Counted from the stretch's first letter, positions 46,635-57,318 are shown. The stretch is DNA of 64,000 bases from Alphaproteobacteria bacterium 33-17 (GCA_001897445.1 MKSX01000017.1:40658-104657), one strand, 5' to 3'. Translations and numbers: made by a program. The notes: generated by a model from the letters alone, not told the origin.

Positions 46635-46784
46635 AAATGCCTCCAATTATACTTTAAAATTTTCAGGAAAAGGATGGTTTACCCCATCTATTTTAAAAGA
46701 TCAAGAGAAAATACATTGACTTATTGTTAATAATCTGTTAAAAATAGCGCATTATTTTACAATTATAAAATCCAGATTTTAGCC

Positions 46785-47927
46785 ATGCAGCCTGACACCA
46801 TTGAAAAAACTACTACTTTAGAAGTAGATAGCACAAAATCTATTATAGGAATGCTTAGAGAAGAATTAAAACTTGAGCTTGAAAATTTAGGAATTACAGA
46901 TAGCTTCAGAGTAAAACAGCTTTATCACTGGGTTTACAATAAAGGCGTTCAGTCTTTTGATGAAATGACTAACATTGCTAAAGATTTAAGGGAACTACTT
47001 AAGCAGCATTATAATATAAATCGCCCAAAAATTGTAAAAGAACAAATTTCATTTGATGGCACACGAAAATGGCTTATCCAGTTTGCTGATGGCGAGCTTG
47101 CTGAAATGGTGTATATTCCAGAAAGCGAGAGAGGAACTCTTTGTATTTCCTCACAAGTTGGTTGTACACTTACATGTAAATTTTGCCATACTGGCACTCA
47201 AAAGCTTGTTCGTAATCTTACGCCTTATGAAATTGTCTCTCAGGTTATGGTTGTACGTGACCGCCTAGAAGAATGGCCTTCTACGCGCCTGCCCCGCCTT
47301 GTTTCAAATATTGTACTTATGGGTATGGGCGAGCCGCTCTATAACTATGAAAATGTTAAAAAAGCTATGCAAATTGTTATGGATAAGGAAGGAATTTCAA
47401 TATCCAGACGTAAAATTACATTATCAACGTCAGGTGTTGTGCCAGAGTTAGATAACTGCGCAAGTGAAATCGGGGTAAATCTTGCTGTATCACTACACGC
47501 AACTACCAATGAAATTAGGGATGATATTGTTCCTCTTAACAAAAAATACCCTATCGAAGAGTTATTAGCAGCATGTAGACGTTATACAGAAATAAGCAAT
47601 ACCAAAAAAATCACATTTGAATACGTAATGTTAGACGGGGTTAATGACTCTGATCAGGATGCTAAGCGCCTTATTAAGCTTATAAAAGGTATTCCAGCTA
47701 AGATAAACCTTATTCCGTTTAATCCATGGCCTGGTACAATTTATAAATGCTCACCTTGGACACGTATTCAAAAGTTTGCAGAAATATTAGAAAATGCAGG
47801 TTATGTAAGCCCTGTACGTACTCCAAGAGGAAGAGATATTTTAGCGGCATGTGGACAGTTAAAATCTGATTCTGTTAGAAAATCTAAGTCTATTTTCAAG
47901 AAAGAAGCGGAAGAGGCAAATGCTTAG
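46785..47927 (+). CDS. rlmN: dual-specificity 23S rRNA/tRNA adenine C2-methyltransferase RlmN
   Basis: A radical SAM enzyme methylating A2503 of 23S rRNA and A37 of some tRNAs. 380 aa: the N-terminal domain ([20 protein letters not shown]), the cluster-binding C-x-x-x-C-x-x-C in [28 protein letters not shown] (SAM-binding G-M-G-E-P), [36 protein letters not shown], and the C-terminal catalytic Cys in [11 protein letters not shown]. All are present. Convergent with the cupin-like gene, overlapping it by 4 bases. Confidence 0.97.
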   Translation: MQPDTIEKTTTLEVDSTKSIIGMLREELKLELENLGITDSFRVKQLYHWVYNKGVQSFDEMTNIAKDLRELLKQHYNINRPKIVKEQISFDGTRKWLIQFADGELAEMVYIPESERGTLCISSQVGCTLTCKFCHTGTQKLVRNLTPYEIVSQVMVVRDRLEEWPSTRLPRLVSNIVLMGMGEPLYNYENVKKAMQIVMDKEGISISRRKITLSTSGVVPELDNCASEIGVNLAVSLHATTNEIRDDIVPLNKKYPIEELLAACRRYTEISNTKKITFEYVMLDGVNDSDQDAKRLIKLIKGIPAKINLIPFNPWPGTIYKCSPWTRIQKFAEILENAGYVSPVRTPRGRDILAACGQLKSDSVRKSKSIFKKEAEEANA

Positions 47928-48418
47928 GAATAAAAACCTTTAAACATAGAAAGCAAATCCTCAATTTCCTGATCGTTTAGTTTTCTAAGCTCTGGATTTG
48001 AGGGTTTTTGATTTTCCACAAATGGCTTTCCAGTCACCATAATCGAGTAAGAAGGCTCATTAACTGGTCTGACGTAATGCCATTCTTTATCTGACAACAT
48101 TTCATAATAGCAGTTATCACTCAAAGCAAATGTAGTCGTAATATCTGGTGCTATACTTAAGCTTTCACTATATCCCACCCCCATTTCATAACCACCTTTG
48201 ACAATTTTTATAGCAGATGACCATGGATGCGGATGAAATAGAGATTCTTCTTTTAAGCACGGGAAGATTTTATGTAAGTAAAATCTATATTCCCCGTATT
48301 GCTTCCAAAGTCTTGCCACATATGGCTTATGATAGTCAACATACACTGAATTCCAGCCAGATTTATCAACAAGCCATAGCGGCAGTAATTTTTCTATATC
48401 TTTCAGCAAACTAATCAT
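47924..48418 (-). CDS. cupin-like protein of unknown function
   Basis: 164 aa, no signal peptide. [21 protein letters not shown] (around residue 62-82) has the H-x-H and Gly spacing of a cupin motif 1, followed by beta-strand-rich sequence ending [17 protein letters not shown] metal-binding small-molecule enzyme is possible but not provable. It is 2 bases after glnA on the same strand, so it is co-expressed with glutamine synthetase. Confidence 0.65.
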   Translation of the reverse strand: MISLLKDIEKLLPLWLVDKSGWNSVYVDYHKPYVARLWKQYGEYRFYLHKIFPCLKEESLFHPHPWSSAIKIVKGGYEMGVGYSESLSIAPDITTTFALSDNCYYEMLSDKEWHYVRPVNEPSYSIMVTGKPFVENQKPSNPELRKLNDQEIEDLLSMFKGFYS

Positions 48419-48420
48419 TA

Positions 48421-49818
48421 TTAATAATATAGTGCGTATTCTATAGGAGTTGGATAGTTCATAACCTTTTTATATTCTTCCATTTTTAGAGCAATATAAT
48501 CATTTATAAAACCATTTGTAAAGACTCCGCCTTCTAGTAAAAAGCTTCTGTCTTTATCTAGATTTATCAATGCATCCTCTAAAGATGAAGCAAGTTTAGG
48601 TATCTTTTTAAGCCTTGCTTCACTCATTTTATAGAGATTCTCATTTACTGGCTCATTTGGGCTAATTTTGTTTTTAATACCGTCAATACCTGCCATTAAA
48701 ATTGCCGCAAAACATAAGTATGGATTTGCTGTAGGGTCTGGGAATCTAAACTCGACACGTACGCTATTGTTTGAGCTTGCATAAGGAATGCGGATTGATG
48801 CAGAACGGTTACAGGCAGAGTAAACAAGATTTACAGGAGCTTCGTAGCCAGGAACTAATCTTTTATAGCTATTTGTTGTTGGGTTACAAAATGCGTTAAG
48901 CGCCTTACCATGCTTAATCACCCCACCAATGAAGTATAAGGCATCATCAGAGAGTTTTGCATAATTTGACCCTGCAAACAGGTTTTTTCCTTTATTCCAA
49001 AGCGACACATGTACGTGCATACCCGAACCATTTTCACCGAATACAGGCTTAGGCATGAATGTTACAGACTTGCCATAAGACGCTGCTATATTATGCACAA
49101 CATATTTAAACTTCTGAACATTATCAGCACAGTTTACTAATGTACTGAATTTAAAACCAATTTCTGATTGCGATGGAGAAACCTCATGGTGATGTAAATG
49201 AGCCTCTATTCCAATCTCTCTCAAGGTTACAGCCATTTCACTACGCATTTGATAAAAAACATCATTTGGATTGCTAAGCAAATATCCACCTTTTGGTAAA
49301 GACCTATAGGCATTATTATTTTCTGGGTAGGATTTATCTGAATTGATAGGTAGCTCATAGCTATCTACGCTAAAACTTGAAGAATACGGGCTTGCTTTAA
49401 ATTTCACATCTTCAAATATGAAAAATTCTGGTTCCGGTCCAAAATATGCGGTATCTGCAATCTCAAACTCTTTGATGGCAGCCTCTGCTCTTTTTGCAAT
49501 TGCTCTTGGGTCATTATCATACAGGGCTATACTATTAGGCTCTTTAATGTCGCATATGATATTTAGCGTTTTATGATGCGCAAAAGGGTCTAAAAAGCAT
49601 GATTCTAAATCAGGAAGCATTATCATATCTGACTTACTGATGTCTTTCCAACCTGGTATTGAAGAACCATCAAATCCTATACCATGACTACATGCTTCTA
49701 AAAAGTAATCGCTACTAAAAGAAAAATGATGAAACTTAGAATCAATACCTGAAAATCTTAGGTTTACAAACTCAACTTTATTTTCATCTATAACTTTCTT
49801 TAGTTCATTAATATTCAT
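48421..49818 (-). CDS. glnA: glutamine synthetase, type I
   Basis: ATP-dependent amidation of glutamate, 465 aa, dodecameric family. The N-terminal beta-grasp domain (EFVNLRFSGIDSKFHHFSF) is followed by the latch GFDGSSIPGWKDISKSDMIM, the metal/glutamate site YFGPEPEFFIFEDV, HHHEVSPSQSEIGF, and the ATP motif KPVFGENGSGMHVHVSLW. A Tyr in NLYKMSE corresponds to the adenylylation Tyr, so GlnE-type control is possible. A very strong AGGGGGAG ribosome-binding site lies just before the ATG. The gap to the divergent M16 gene contains ATTTCTT/AAGAAAT (49862-49881) and TTAC/GTAA inverted repeats, possible operators. Strict host-dependent Rickettsia lack this enzyme. Confidence 0.96.
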   Translation of the reverse strand: MNINELKKVIDENKVEFVNLRFSGIDSKFHHFSFSSDYFLEACSHGIGFDGSSIPGWKDISKSDMIMLPDLESCFLDPFAHHKTLNIICDIKEPNSIALYDNDPRAIAKRAEAAIKEFEIADTAYFGPEPEFFIFEDVKFKASPYSSSFSVDSYELPINSDKSYPENNNAYRSLPKGGYLLSNPNDVFYQMRSEMAVTLREIGIEAHLHHHEVSPSQSEIGFKFSTLVNCADNVQKFKYVVHNIAASYGKSVTFMPKPVFGENGSGMHVHVSLWNKGKNLFAGSNYAKLSDDALYFIGGVIKHGKALNAFCNPTTNSYKRLVPGYEAPVNLVYSACNRSASIRIPYASSNNSVRVEFRFPDPTANPYLCFAAILMAGIDGIKNKISPNEPVNENLYKMSEARLKKIPKLASSLEDALINLDKDRSFLLEGGVFTNGFINDYIALKMEEYKKVMNYPTPIEYALYY

Positions 49819-49919
49819 AACTCCCCCTATTATTTAATACCAATTCATACGAATTCGTGATATTTCTTTCATATAAGAAATAAGTTCGCAACTAATAATT
49901 CATTACATTTTGTAACAAT

Positions 49920-51182
49920 ATGACAATAAAACCTGAAATCATTAAACTAACTAACGGCATCACTCTTCTTTTTGATAAAACTGATAGCTTCTTTAGCTCT
50001 GCTGTTAGAATGCAGTTTAACTTTGGTAGTCAAAATGAAAAGCCTGAGCATTATGGTATTGCTCATTTTATCGAGCATATGATGTTTAAAGGCACTCAAA
50101 AACGCACATCAAAACAAATCATGGAAGAACTTGATTTACTTGCTGCAGATATCAATGCTTTTACAGGAAAGGAAACAACAACGTACACCCTTAACATTGT
50201 AAATAAATACGTATTTGAAGGCTTAGAAATTTTGTGCGATATGCTCTCAAACAGCACATTTGCTTTAGAGGAAGTTGAAAAGGAACGCAATGTTATTATT
50301 CAGGAAATTTATGAGTGCATTGATGATCCAGAAGAATTCTTAAATGATAACTTTATCGATGTTTGTTACGCTAATGAGCCTATTGGGCATAATATACTTG
50401 GCACTTTAGAAACAGTATCAAGCATAAGCCAAGCAGACTTAATTCATTATAAATCTGAGTACTATACATCTCAAAATATTGTTATCGCTATTTCTGGCAA
50501 TATAGATAAAGAAAAACTTGTAGATTTTTTAAATGCAAACCTAATACTTCCGAATAAGCCGCTAAAGACTGCCCCTGTATCTCAATTTAAATCAGGCAAT
50601 ATGGCTTTGCAAAGAGAGCTTGAGCAATATCATTTTATTATCTCATTCCCATCAGTGAATTTGTTTGATAAAGACTATTATAAAGCAAGCATTATGAGCA
50701 TGATACTTGGCAGTAGCATGTCATCTCGTCTGTTCATGCAGGTGCGTGAGCAAAAAGGATTATGCTACAGTATTGGTGCTTATATTAGCAGCTTTCTTTC
50801 TTCAGGGATGCTTAGTATCTCAAGTTCAACATCCAAAGATAAACTTCAGGAATCGATTGATGAGATTATTAGCGTTATAAACAGTATGCAAAGTATTACT
50901 GAATACGAACTTAATAAAATTAAAACTCATTTTAGCGTATTTTTTATGACATCTCTTGATAGCGTATCTACTCGCGCTAATTATTTCCTGAGTCAGTTTA
51001 TTAAAAATAAATATATTCCTAGCTTTGATGAGATTGCAAAAGAAATAGAAAGCATTACTATAAAAGATATTGAAGAAATAGCTAAAAAAACATTTAATAA
51101 TTCAAATATTGCTTTTGGTATAATTGGAAATAAGGCTCCTGATAAACTTTATGATAAACTCAAAAATATCAAGCTCAATTAG
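49920..51182 (+). CDS. M16 family zinc metallopeptidase (processing-peptidase type)
   Basis: 420 aa peptidase of the pitrilysin/mitochondrial processing peptidase family. The inverted zinc motif H-x-x-E-H is in AHFIEHMMFKGTQKRTS, with the distal Glu in EKERNVIIQEIYECIDDPEE. The second-half Gly-rich/Arg motif SSRLFMQVREQKGLCYSIGA matches the family. In Rickettsiales the homologue is cytoplasmic or periplasmic and processes small peptides. Its 3' end overlaps the CCA-adding enzyme gene. Confidence 0.92.
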   Translation: MTIKPEIIKLTNGITLLFDKTDSFFSSAVRMQFNFGSQNEKPEHYGIAHFIEHMMFKGTQKRTSKQIMEELDLLAADINAFTGKETTTYTLNIVNKYVFEGLEILCDMLSNSTFALEEVEKERNVIIQEIYECIDDPEEFLNDNFIDVCYANEPIGHNILGTLETVSSISQADLIHYKSEYYTSQNIVIAISGNIDKEKLVDFLNANLILPNKPLKTAPVSQFKSGNMALQRELEQYHFIISFPSVNLFDKDYYKASIMSMILGSSMSSRLFMQVREQKGLCYSIGAYISSFLSSGMLSISSSTSKDKLQESIDEIISVINSMQSITEYELNKIKTHFSVFFMTSLDSVSTRANYFLSQFIKNKYIPSFDEIAKEIESITIKDIEEIAKKTFNNSNIAFGIIGNKAPDKLYDKLKNIKLN

Positions 51183-52293
51183 TGAGTTTTTGCAAACACC
51201 AGAGATTCTTAAATTTTCTAAATTATTCAAAAATTTAGAAAACTTTCGCTTTGTAGGTGGTGTTGTTCGCAACTTAATTATGGGGCTTAAAGTTTCTGAT
51301 TACGATATAGCAACAATTTACAAGCCTGAAGAAGTTATTGAATATTGCAAAAGCAACAATATACCCTGTAAGCCAACAGGACTTGCCCATGGAACCGTTA
51401 CAGTTATAATTGACAAAATTCCTTTTGAAATAACAACATTACGTATTGATATCGAATGTGATGGCAGGCATGCAACAACCGCTTATACGACTTCATGGGA
51501 AGAAGATAGTTCTAGACGTGACTTTACTATCAATGCTATGTATCTCGATTTTAGTGGCAATATTTATGACTATCATAACGGTATCACTGACTGTAATAAC
51601 CGCTTTGTAAAGTTTATAGGAAATCCCCAAGCAAGAATTGAGGAAGATTATTTACGTATACTAAGACTATTCAGGTTTTGGGCTATCTATGGAAGTGAGC
51701 CTATTGAAAAACAGACCTTAGATATTTGCAGGGAAACTTCAAAATATTTAAATATAATCTCCCCTGAACGCATTAAAAACGAACTTGATAAAATTATAGC
51801 TTCACCAAAGTTTTATGAAACAATAAGTATTTTATATGAGTATAAAATATTAGATTCCTTAGACTACTTCAAAACTATAGAAATACCAAAGCTTTCAAAA
51901 GAAAAACTTGAAAGCCCTACACTACACCGATGCTATGTATATTATATACTTTTTCATCAAAATGACTCTTTATTAAAAGATTTTCCATTTTCAAAAATTG
52001 AAAAAACAACTATTTCTGATTTTCACAAATTTTCTGATCAACCCATAGAATTTGCATTATATTATAATGGCTTTGAATTTGCTTATGCTACTGCAATGAT
52101 TAAAGGTGACACATCATTAACCCTGCAATATCAGCATACTAGCACCACGTTACCTGTTACAAATCATGATCTTATATCATATGGACTTAAAGGAAGCGAA
52201 ATTAGCAAAACAAAAAAAGCTTTAGAAATCAAATGGATAGAGTCAAAATTTAAAATTTCTAAAAAAAGTTTACTTGAGTCTATTGACAACTGA
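51151..52293 (+). CDS. cca: CCA tRNA nucleotidyltransferase / poly(A) polymerase family protein
   Basis: Class II nucleotidyltransferase adding or repairing the 3' CCA of tRNAs. About 380 aa: FRFVGGVVRNLIMG (Gly-rich G-G-x-V-R), the metal Asp pair SDYDIATIYKPE, the Arg-rich segment SRRDFTINAMYLDFSG, and the helical head with NNRFVKFIGNPQARIEEDYLRILR. The C-terminal half is divergent. A TTG at 51124 is possible but the ATG at 51151 gives the usual N-terminus; it overlaps the M16 gene by 32 bases. The window's tRNA-Val already encodes CCA, so this enzyme's role may be mainly repair. Confidence 0.9.
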   Translation: MINSKISSSISEFLQTPEILKFSKLFKNLENFRFVGGVVRNLIMGLKVSDYDIATIYKPEEVIEYCKSNNIPCKPTGLAHGTVTVIIDKIPFEITTLRIDIECDGRHATTAYTTSWEEDSSRRDFTINAMYLDFSGNIYDYHNGITDCNNRFVKFIGNPQARIEEDYLRILRLFRFWAIYGSEPIEKQTLDICRETSKYLNIISPERIKNELDKIIASPKFYETISILYEYKILDSLDYFKTIEIPKLSKEKLESPTLHRCYVYYILFHQNDSLLKDFPFSKIEKTTISDFHKFSDQPIEFALYYNGFEFAYATAMIKGDTSLTLQYQHTSTTLPVTNHDLISYGLKGSEISKTKKALEIKWIESKFKISKKSLLESIDN

Positions 52294-52456
52294 AAATAGA
52301 AATACTATATAAACTCTCCCTTACTTAACAACCTATTGTTACGTAATGTTAAATTCTACCTGAACAAGAATTGTATACACGTAACCAGTTAAAAGGTTTA
52401 TAATTTAATAAGCCTTTGTTTATCAAACCACATTCATTTTTATATAAGAGGCTAAC

Positions 52457-54577
52457 ATGAAAATCAATTCACTAGTCTGTTTTTTAGACAACTTCAAAGA
52501 ATTAACTATAAAAGAGTTTGAAAGTAATCAACTGCTATTTTCATCTCCATTATCATTACAAAATCCAGCATTCTCAGTGCTTAGGTTTTTGCAGAAACAC
52601 CAAATTATTACTTTCATACAGGGTGAGAACGACTGCATTGATGGAATTAATATAATTAATGATTCAAAGATCCCAAGTCAGCTGAAAAATGCTAAAGACT
52701 TTATCAAAGCCATTGTTACCAAAACACATAACAATACAGAATCTGAATTAGAAATAGACATGCCTTTTTCCCTTGATCCTGTTACTGATTATCTTTTTAC
52801 TGAATCCGATATGATTAGTACAAATATTGTGAATTTCACTAAAGTAGTATTAGATAAATTAGCATTACTTGCTCAAATTAAAGTGTATAAAAATGGCACT
52901 GATGAGAATACAACTTATGACACTGCAAATAATGTTGCTGAAATTAAAATCGTAAGTATATCGGCAAAAGGAAAAGAAATACTGAAATATTTTCAGGATA
53001 ATTTAAAAATACTTACAGTAACATATACAGGCAAAAGACCAGGGTATATGGGAACTACATATGGTCAGGTTGATATTGATTTTATTACTATTAGGTTTTT
53101 ACGTAGCTTAGAAGATATCGCAAACTATATTAATAACTTTAATCAAACTACTACATTGTTCAATAACATGCATAACCTATTAAATATTCAGGCAACTCAC
53201 CTTGATAAAACAATGTCTAATTTTAGTGTATTTAATCAAGCAACCGACCAGTTGTTCTGTTTGTCTGCAAACATAAATCAAATACCGAGTTTTATACAAA
53301 CGTTTTTAAATAATATTGAAGTAAAAGGAATTACGGAGAAGATAACATTTAGCTCTAAAGTTCAGTATAAATTTACACCAGAGAATGTGAAAGTACTCCA
53401 TGATGAATGGCTTAAGTACACAGAACATTTTAATAAACTTAAGGCGTCTTTTTTAACTTCATTTTTTGATTCACCTACAAAATATTATGAGCAAATGGAT
53501 AAGGTATTTAATCCTAAAACAATATTCTACCTTAGAGAATTTGACTTTAATATCGCAATGTTTCACAGATTAGAAAACGAAGGAATATTAAGCATAATTA
53601 AAGTGGATGAAGAACTCAGAACTATAGAGGTTCATTTAAACTGCAATAGACCGAACTTATTATTAATACGCAGATTATTTAACAACATAAAATTACTCAA
53701 AAATATAGAAGCTAAATTTACAGGCTTGTTATCTACTTCTATGACCGGAAAAACTATTGTATTAAATCAGGAGCAATTCAATACTAACCAGAAACTTATA
53801 AAAACTTTGGCTGATAATAATATCATTCTATACAGAGAGTTTAATGACCAGCATTTAATAAGAATTATTGATTATATTGAGCTAGTTAAAGCCACTCCTA
53901 ACCTTCAATCACAAATTGCTGAGGAATACATACTTAAGGCTGACGAAGGCACATATTTTGCACTGCCTAAAGCTTTACTATTTTTTGGCGAAAGCAATAA
54001 TAGCAGCATTGCTGAAGCAAATAAGCTTGAATGTATTGCAAGAGCAGATCAGAAAGAATTGGCACGATCAATACGATCTTTTTTAGAAAAATACTCAATG
54101 TCATACATAAACCATTCATGCAAAGTTGAAATTTTCGCTTACATGAGAAATCTCATTGCCAGTGAATCTACCAAAAAAATATCAGTTAGAAATATAAATA
54201 AACTCGTTTACACATTTGTAAGAATGTTATATCAGCCTAATGGAACACCACCGCAAGAATTTAGAACCGATCTAATTAATTTACAAAACAGAATTTTATC
54301 TATTACAAGTAGTGAAACAGCAGCAGGATTACAGCCATCAACTTATGTTAATCCTCTTGATAAAATACTCAAAAACAAACCATTTATCAGATCAACAATT
54401 GATAGTCGTTTTATACCCGAAAAATATAAGAAGAATAATTTGACCGATCCGTTTTATATATTAAACATGCCCCCTCATGAAATTTTGAAGGTTTCTAAAG
54501 ATAATATGTTAAGTAGTCTGAGAACCTATGTAGATGAAATAAGAAACAGGCAAATTATGAACGGTACTAATTTATAG
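52457..54577 (+). CDS. large protein of unknown function (706 aa)
   Basis: No domain recognised. 706 aa, predominantly helical, no signal peptide, and no obvious membrane segment. Segments FSVLRFLQKHQIITFIQGEN and FHRLENEGILSIIKVDEELR look like small winged-helix-type units, and a Ser/Thr/Asn-rich centre follows. An AAGAGG ribosome-binding site and a perfect TATAAT (52399-52404, weak -35) lie upstream. It is a stand-alone unit convergent with the LpoA-like gene; both ends share the inverted repeat GGTACTAA/TTAGTACC (54563-54589). A translocated effector is one option, with no direct evidence. Confidence 0.6.
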   Translation: MKINSLVCFLDNFKELTIKEFESNQLLFSSPLSLQNPAFSVLRFLQKHQIITFIQGENDCIDGINIINDSKIPSQLKNAKDFIKAIVTKTHNNTESELEIDMPFSLDPVTDYLFTESDMISTNIVNFTKVVLDKLALLAQIKVYKNGTDENTTYDTANNVAEIKIVSISAKGKEILKYFQDNLKILTVTYTGKRPGYMGTTYGQVDIDFITIRFLRSLEDIANYINNFNQTTTLFNNMHNLLNIQATHLDKTMSNFSVFNQATDQLFCLSANINQIPSFIQTFLNNIEVKGITEKITFSSKVQYKFTPENVKVLHDEWLKYTEHFNKLKASFLTSFFDSPTKYYEQMDKVFNPKTIFYLREFDFNIAMFHRLENEGILSIIKVDEELRTIEVHLNCNRPNLLLIRRLFNNIKLLKNIEAKFTGLLSTSMTGKTIVLNQEQFNTNQKLIKTLADNNIILYREFNDQHLIRIIDYIELVKATPNLQSQIAEEYILKADEGTYFALPKALLFFGESNNSSIAEANKLECIARADQKELARSIRSFLEKYSMSYINHSCKVEIFAYMRNLIASESTKKISVRNINKLVYTFVRMLYQPNGTPPQEFRTDLINLQNRILSITSSETAAGLQPSTYVNPLDKILKNKPFIRSTIDSRFIPEKYKKNNLTDPFYILNMPPHEILKVSKDNMLSSLRTYVDEIRNRQIMNGTNL

Positions 54578-54589
54578 TTATTTAGTACC
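54563..54589. terminator. inverted repeat at convergent gene ends
   Basis: GGTACTAA (54563-54570) is the exact complement of TTAGTACC (54582-54589). It spans both stop codons of the convergent pair and lacks a good T run, so its terminator role is uncertain. Confidence 0.35.
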
Positions 54590-55519
54590 TAGTGTAAATA
54601 CTCTCAAAGCACGTTTAAATACATGTTTTGAGAATTTACCTGTACCACTATAAACAATAAATTCACTATTAGCTTTCTTTCCCTGTTTAATTTGATCTAT
54701 TATTGCAAGACCGTCTAAATAATATAGCAAAAATTTATTATTGATATTTTCGTAATCATAAGATCCTGCAAAATAAACATTTTTCATAATTTCTTTATCG
54801 GACTCACTTAAATCGTCATATTGGTTAAGCCCTAAAACTCTAAAATTATCTATATTAATTTTCTTCTCAATAAATTTATCAAAAACATCTCTTAGGTTAT
54901 TAGCATGACCAAGTATCAAAATACCATCAATCTGCGTTGCCGTAGAGAGATTAGCAGCAACAGATTTAACTGAATAATCTAATGAAGATTCAGTATACTG
55001 TTCAATCTTAGCAACAGTCATATTATATTTACTCACAGACTGATTAATATAGCTGATAATATCACTGTTAAGCTTTGAACGCGGAGCTATAACATACAGG
55101 TTTTTCATACCCGTAACACTATGATATTTTAAAAGAGCATTTATTTGATCGTGCGGATGGACACCTAGCAAGTAAATGTTTTTGCCTGCTATATCAATAT
55201 TATTTGATAATGAAAAGAACTTAGTTTTAGGTAATAATTTAGAAGCATTTACCGTATCATTATATTTAACAGGACCAATAACATATTTCGTGTTTGTAGC
55301 TATTTCTTCTACCTTTCCGACTATTGTAATATCATCCTTATTTTTAAGGTATGATATTATATTTTGATTCATTTCAGGCTCAGGAATAAAAAATACTTTA
55401 TGACTATCTTGTTTTCCAGAAGAATATACAGGAGCAATTTTACTAAGATCGCTATTAGAGCAAGATGTTAATATAAAAAAAGTACAAATGGTTAAAAAAT
55501 TTATAATGACGCGCTTCAT
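54578..55519 (-). CDS. LpoA-like periplasmic binding-fold lipoprotein
   Basis: 313 aa lipoprotein (signal with lipobox LTSC, Cys20). The mature part shows the Peripla_BP/LpoA (PBP1a activator) layout: KVFFIPEPEMNQNIISYLKN, YVIGPVKYNDTVNASKLLPK, IYLLGVHPHDQINALLKYHS and DGILILGHANNLRDVFDKF. Homologues in Alphaproteobacteria are annotated as penicillin-binding protein activator. The role here, wall synthesis or a different ligand, is inferred. Divergent from the 540 aa gene. Confidence 0.8.
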   Translation of the reverse strand: MKRVIINFLTICTFFILTSCSNSDLSKIAPVYSSGKQDSHKVFFIPEPEMNQNIISYLKNKDDITIVGKVEEIATNTKYVIGPVKYNDTVNASKLLPKTKFFSLSNNIDIAGKNIYLLGVHPHDQINALLKYHSVTGMKNLYVIAPRSKLNSDIISYINQSVSKYNMTVAKIEQYTESSLDYSVKSVAANLSTATQIDGILILGHANNLRDVFDKFIEKKINIDNFRVLGLNQYDDLSESDKEIMKNVYFAGSYDYENINNKFLLYYLDGLAIIDQIKQGKKANSEFIVYSGTGKFSKHVFKRALRVFTLGTK

Positions 55520-55582
55520 TTTTTATGCTCTAATCTTTAATAATAAGTATATAAATTAACATATCATAAACAGAGGTTTGCT

Positions 55583-57205
55583 ATGTCTACAGATAAGCTT
55601 GCGTCCACTCCCGAAAAGAAACCGTTTGACCCATTACGCGCCTCTGGAGAAGTAACCCTAGTTTACCAGCCTACTGATATGAAAGAAGATACAACGAAAA
55701 AAGAAAAGTTACAAGTTGAAACAAATAAAGAGCCTTCTTCAGCTAATGACAACCCTCCTACATCTGAAGAAACCATTATAACTATATCTAAAGAAAAGAA
55801 AAAAATTAAACGTCTGGGTTCAAAAATAACTCGTAATTTTATTCCAGCAGATGACCAAGAAAATGATAAAGATTTTGAACAAAAGAAAAAACTTCTAAAA
55901 ACAATGGGAGATTCAGCTTTTAGCTCAGATAGTGTAGTTAACAATAAACCCACAAAAAAGAAATCTTTTTGGAAGAAAATATCATCCTGCTGTGGCTATG
56001 GTGATGATGCTTTGGAACGTGACATTGAATACCTAGAAGATAACAAAGAAATGTTATTAAATACTATGCAGCAGTGGAAAAATCGGATTAGTTATTTTGA
56101 TAATCCCGACAATCAAGACGGCACCCCTAAAACGCAAGAGCAACTTAAAAGTAATAAAGAAATTGTCGAAGATGCAAAAGTAAAACTCAGGGAATTATCC
56201 AGCGAACTAACAGAAGTTTCTGAAGAAATTAATTCAACAGAAACTGCATTGAGGCAAAAGATACAAGGCAAGATTACTTCAAAACTATCTATGGGTCTTG
56301 GTATTCCTGGCGCTGTCATTACCGCAGGAGCTGCAATAATTGCACCGATGTCAATGGTACCTGAAATTGTTAAAAATGTAGCCAATCCTATTAGTGGATT
56401 ATTAGGTACAATAGGGAATATTATTACGGTAAGTTTTGGTCAACAAGCTCGTTCTGAAGGCGCAAAAAAGTCTATAAAAGAAAAAACGAGATTCCTTGAG
56501 TCTAAAAAACAAAAAGAGCAAGATAGATATATTATGGAAAATGCCACTTCCCCTGAAGAAGCTTGGCTTTTATATACAGCAAGACAAAATAATATCACCC
56601 CTACCTCAACACTCAGAAGATCAACTTTAGGAGGATCTTCAACGTTTAGATGGCAAGAAGACAGAGCAAGAGACGTAGCGCAGAATATGGCGAATAATTA
56701 TAAACGGATTAATAATAATGAAATTAAGAAAATTCTTACAGAGCATTTTAATAACATTACATGTTCTTTTTGCTCCGACAAAAAAGGGCTTTCTGACGCT
56801 ATTGGTCAAATAAATAAAAATTATGATAATAACGGCAGATATCTATTTATTATAAAAAATGATTGCAACAAAAACTATAATAGTGCTGAGTTTTATACTG
56901 CACTTGTTATTTTTAATAAAAAGGCATATTACATTAATCCTCTTGCTTTGGATGTTCCTGATTATATAAAAACGATAGTTAATCCAATGTTTGAAGATAC
57001 AAAGATCATAGTCACTAAAAATCAGGGATATGATATTAATCATAGGTACTTTAATTATGTTTTAACAGAGGATATAATCAAATTTTTCACTGCTTTAGAC
57101 AATAGTACACTTAGTAGGTTTAAAATTACCGAATCACCTGATGTGGATAAAATTCAAAAAGAATTTTTAGATATAATAGGAGATAAAAACCTCAGATCCA
57201 TATAA
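55583..57205 (+). CDS. orphan 540 aa protein with coiled coil, hydrophobic segment and a degenerate peptidase-like C-terminus
   Basis: The first 130 residues are disordered and charged (Lys/Glu/Ser/Pro-rich), followed by a coiled coil (about 145-230) and a Gly/Ala/Ile-rich membrane-like stretch (about 236-285, MGLGIPGAVITAGAAIIAPM). The C-terminal 150 residues contain AEFYTALVIFNKKAYYINPL and TKNQGYDINH, which resemble the core of Ulp1/C48-like cysteine peptidases (H-W-x-x-L-V-I, Y-Y-I-D-P-L, Q-x-x-Y-D). The positions of the catalytic His, Asp and Cys appear to be Glu436, Asn452 and a non-Cys residue. An effector or membrane-remodelling role is possible; no function is assigned. Confidence 0.6.
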   Translation: MSTDKLASTPEKKPFDPLRASGEVTLVYQPTDMKEDTTKKEKLQVETNKEPSSANDNPPTSEETIITISKEKKKIKRLGSKITRNFIPADDQENDKDFEQKKKLLKTMGDSAFSSDSVVNNKPTKKKSFWKKISSCCGYGDDALERDIEYLEDNKEMLLNTMQQWKNRISYFDNPDNQDGTPKTQEQLKSNKEIVEDAKVKLRELSSELTEVSEEINSTETALRQKIQGKITSKLSMGLGIPGAVITAGAAIIAPMSMVPEIVKNVANPISGLLGTIGNIITVSFGQQARSEGAKKSIKEKTRFLESKKQKEQDRYIMENATSPEEAWLLYTARQNNITPTSTLRRSTLGGSSTFRWQEDRARDVAQNMANNYKRINNNEIKKILTEHFNNITCSFCSDKKGLSDAIGQINKNYDNNGRYLFIIKNDCNKNYNSAEFYTALVIFNKKAYYINPLALDVPDYIKTIVNPMFEDTKIIVTKNQGYDINHRYFNYVLTEDIIKFFTALDNSTLSRFKITESPDVDKIQKEFLDIIGDKNLRSI

Positions 57206-57252
57206 AACTCAACTAAAAATATTAATTTATATACAACTTGCTAACAAAAGTG

Positions 57253-57280
57253 TTGCGAATGCCCCCAATACTGGTAAAAT
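57253..57280 (+). promoter_or_regulatory. promoter of acnA
   Basis: TTGCGA (57253-57258), a 16-base spacer and TAAAAT (57275-57280) lie 38 bases before the ATG. Confidence 0.5.
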
Positions 57281-57318
57281 GTATATTATTACCTTAAAAA
57301 TTTAGCGGGATTTATAGC

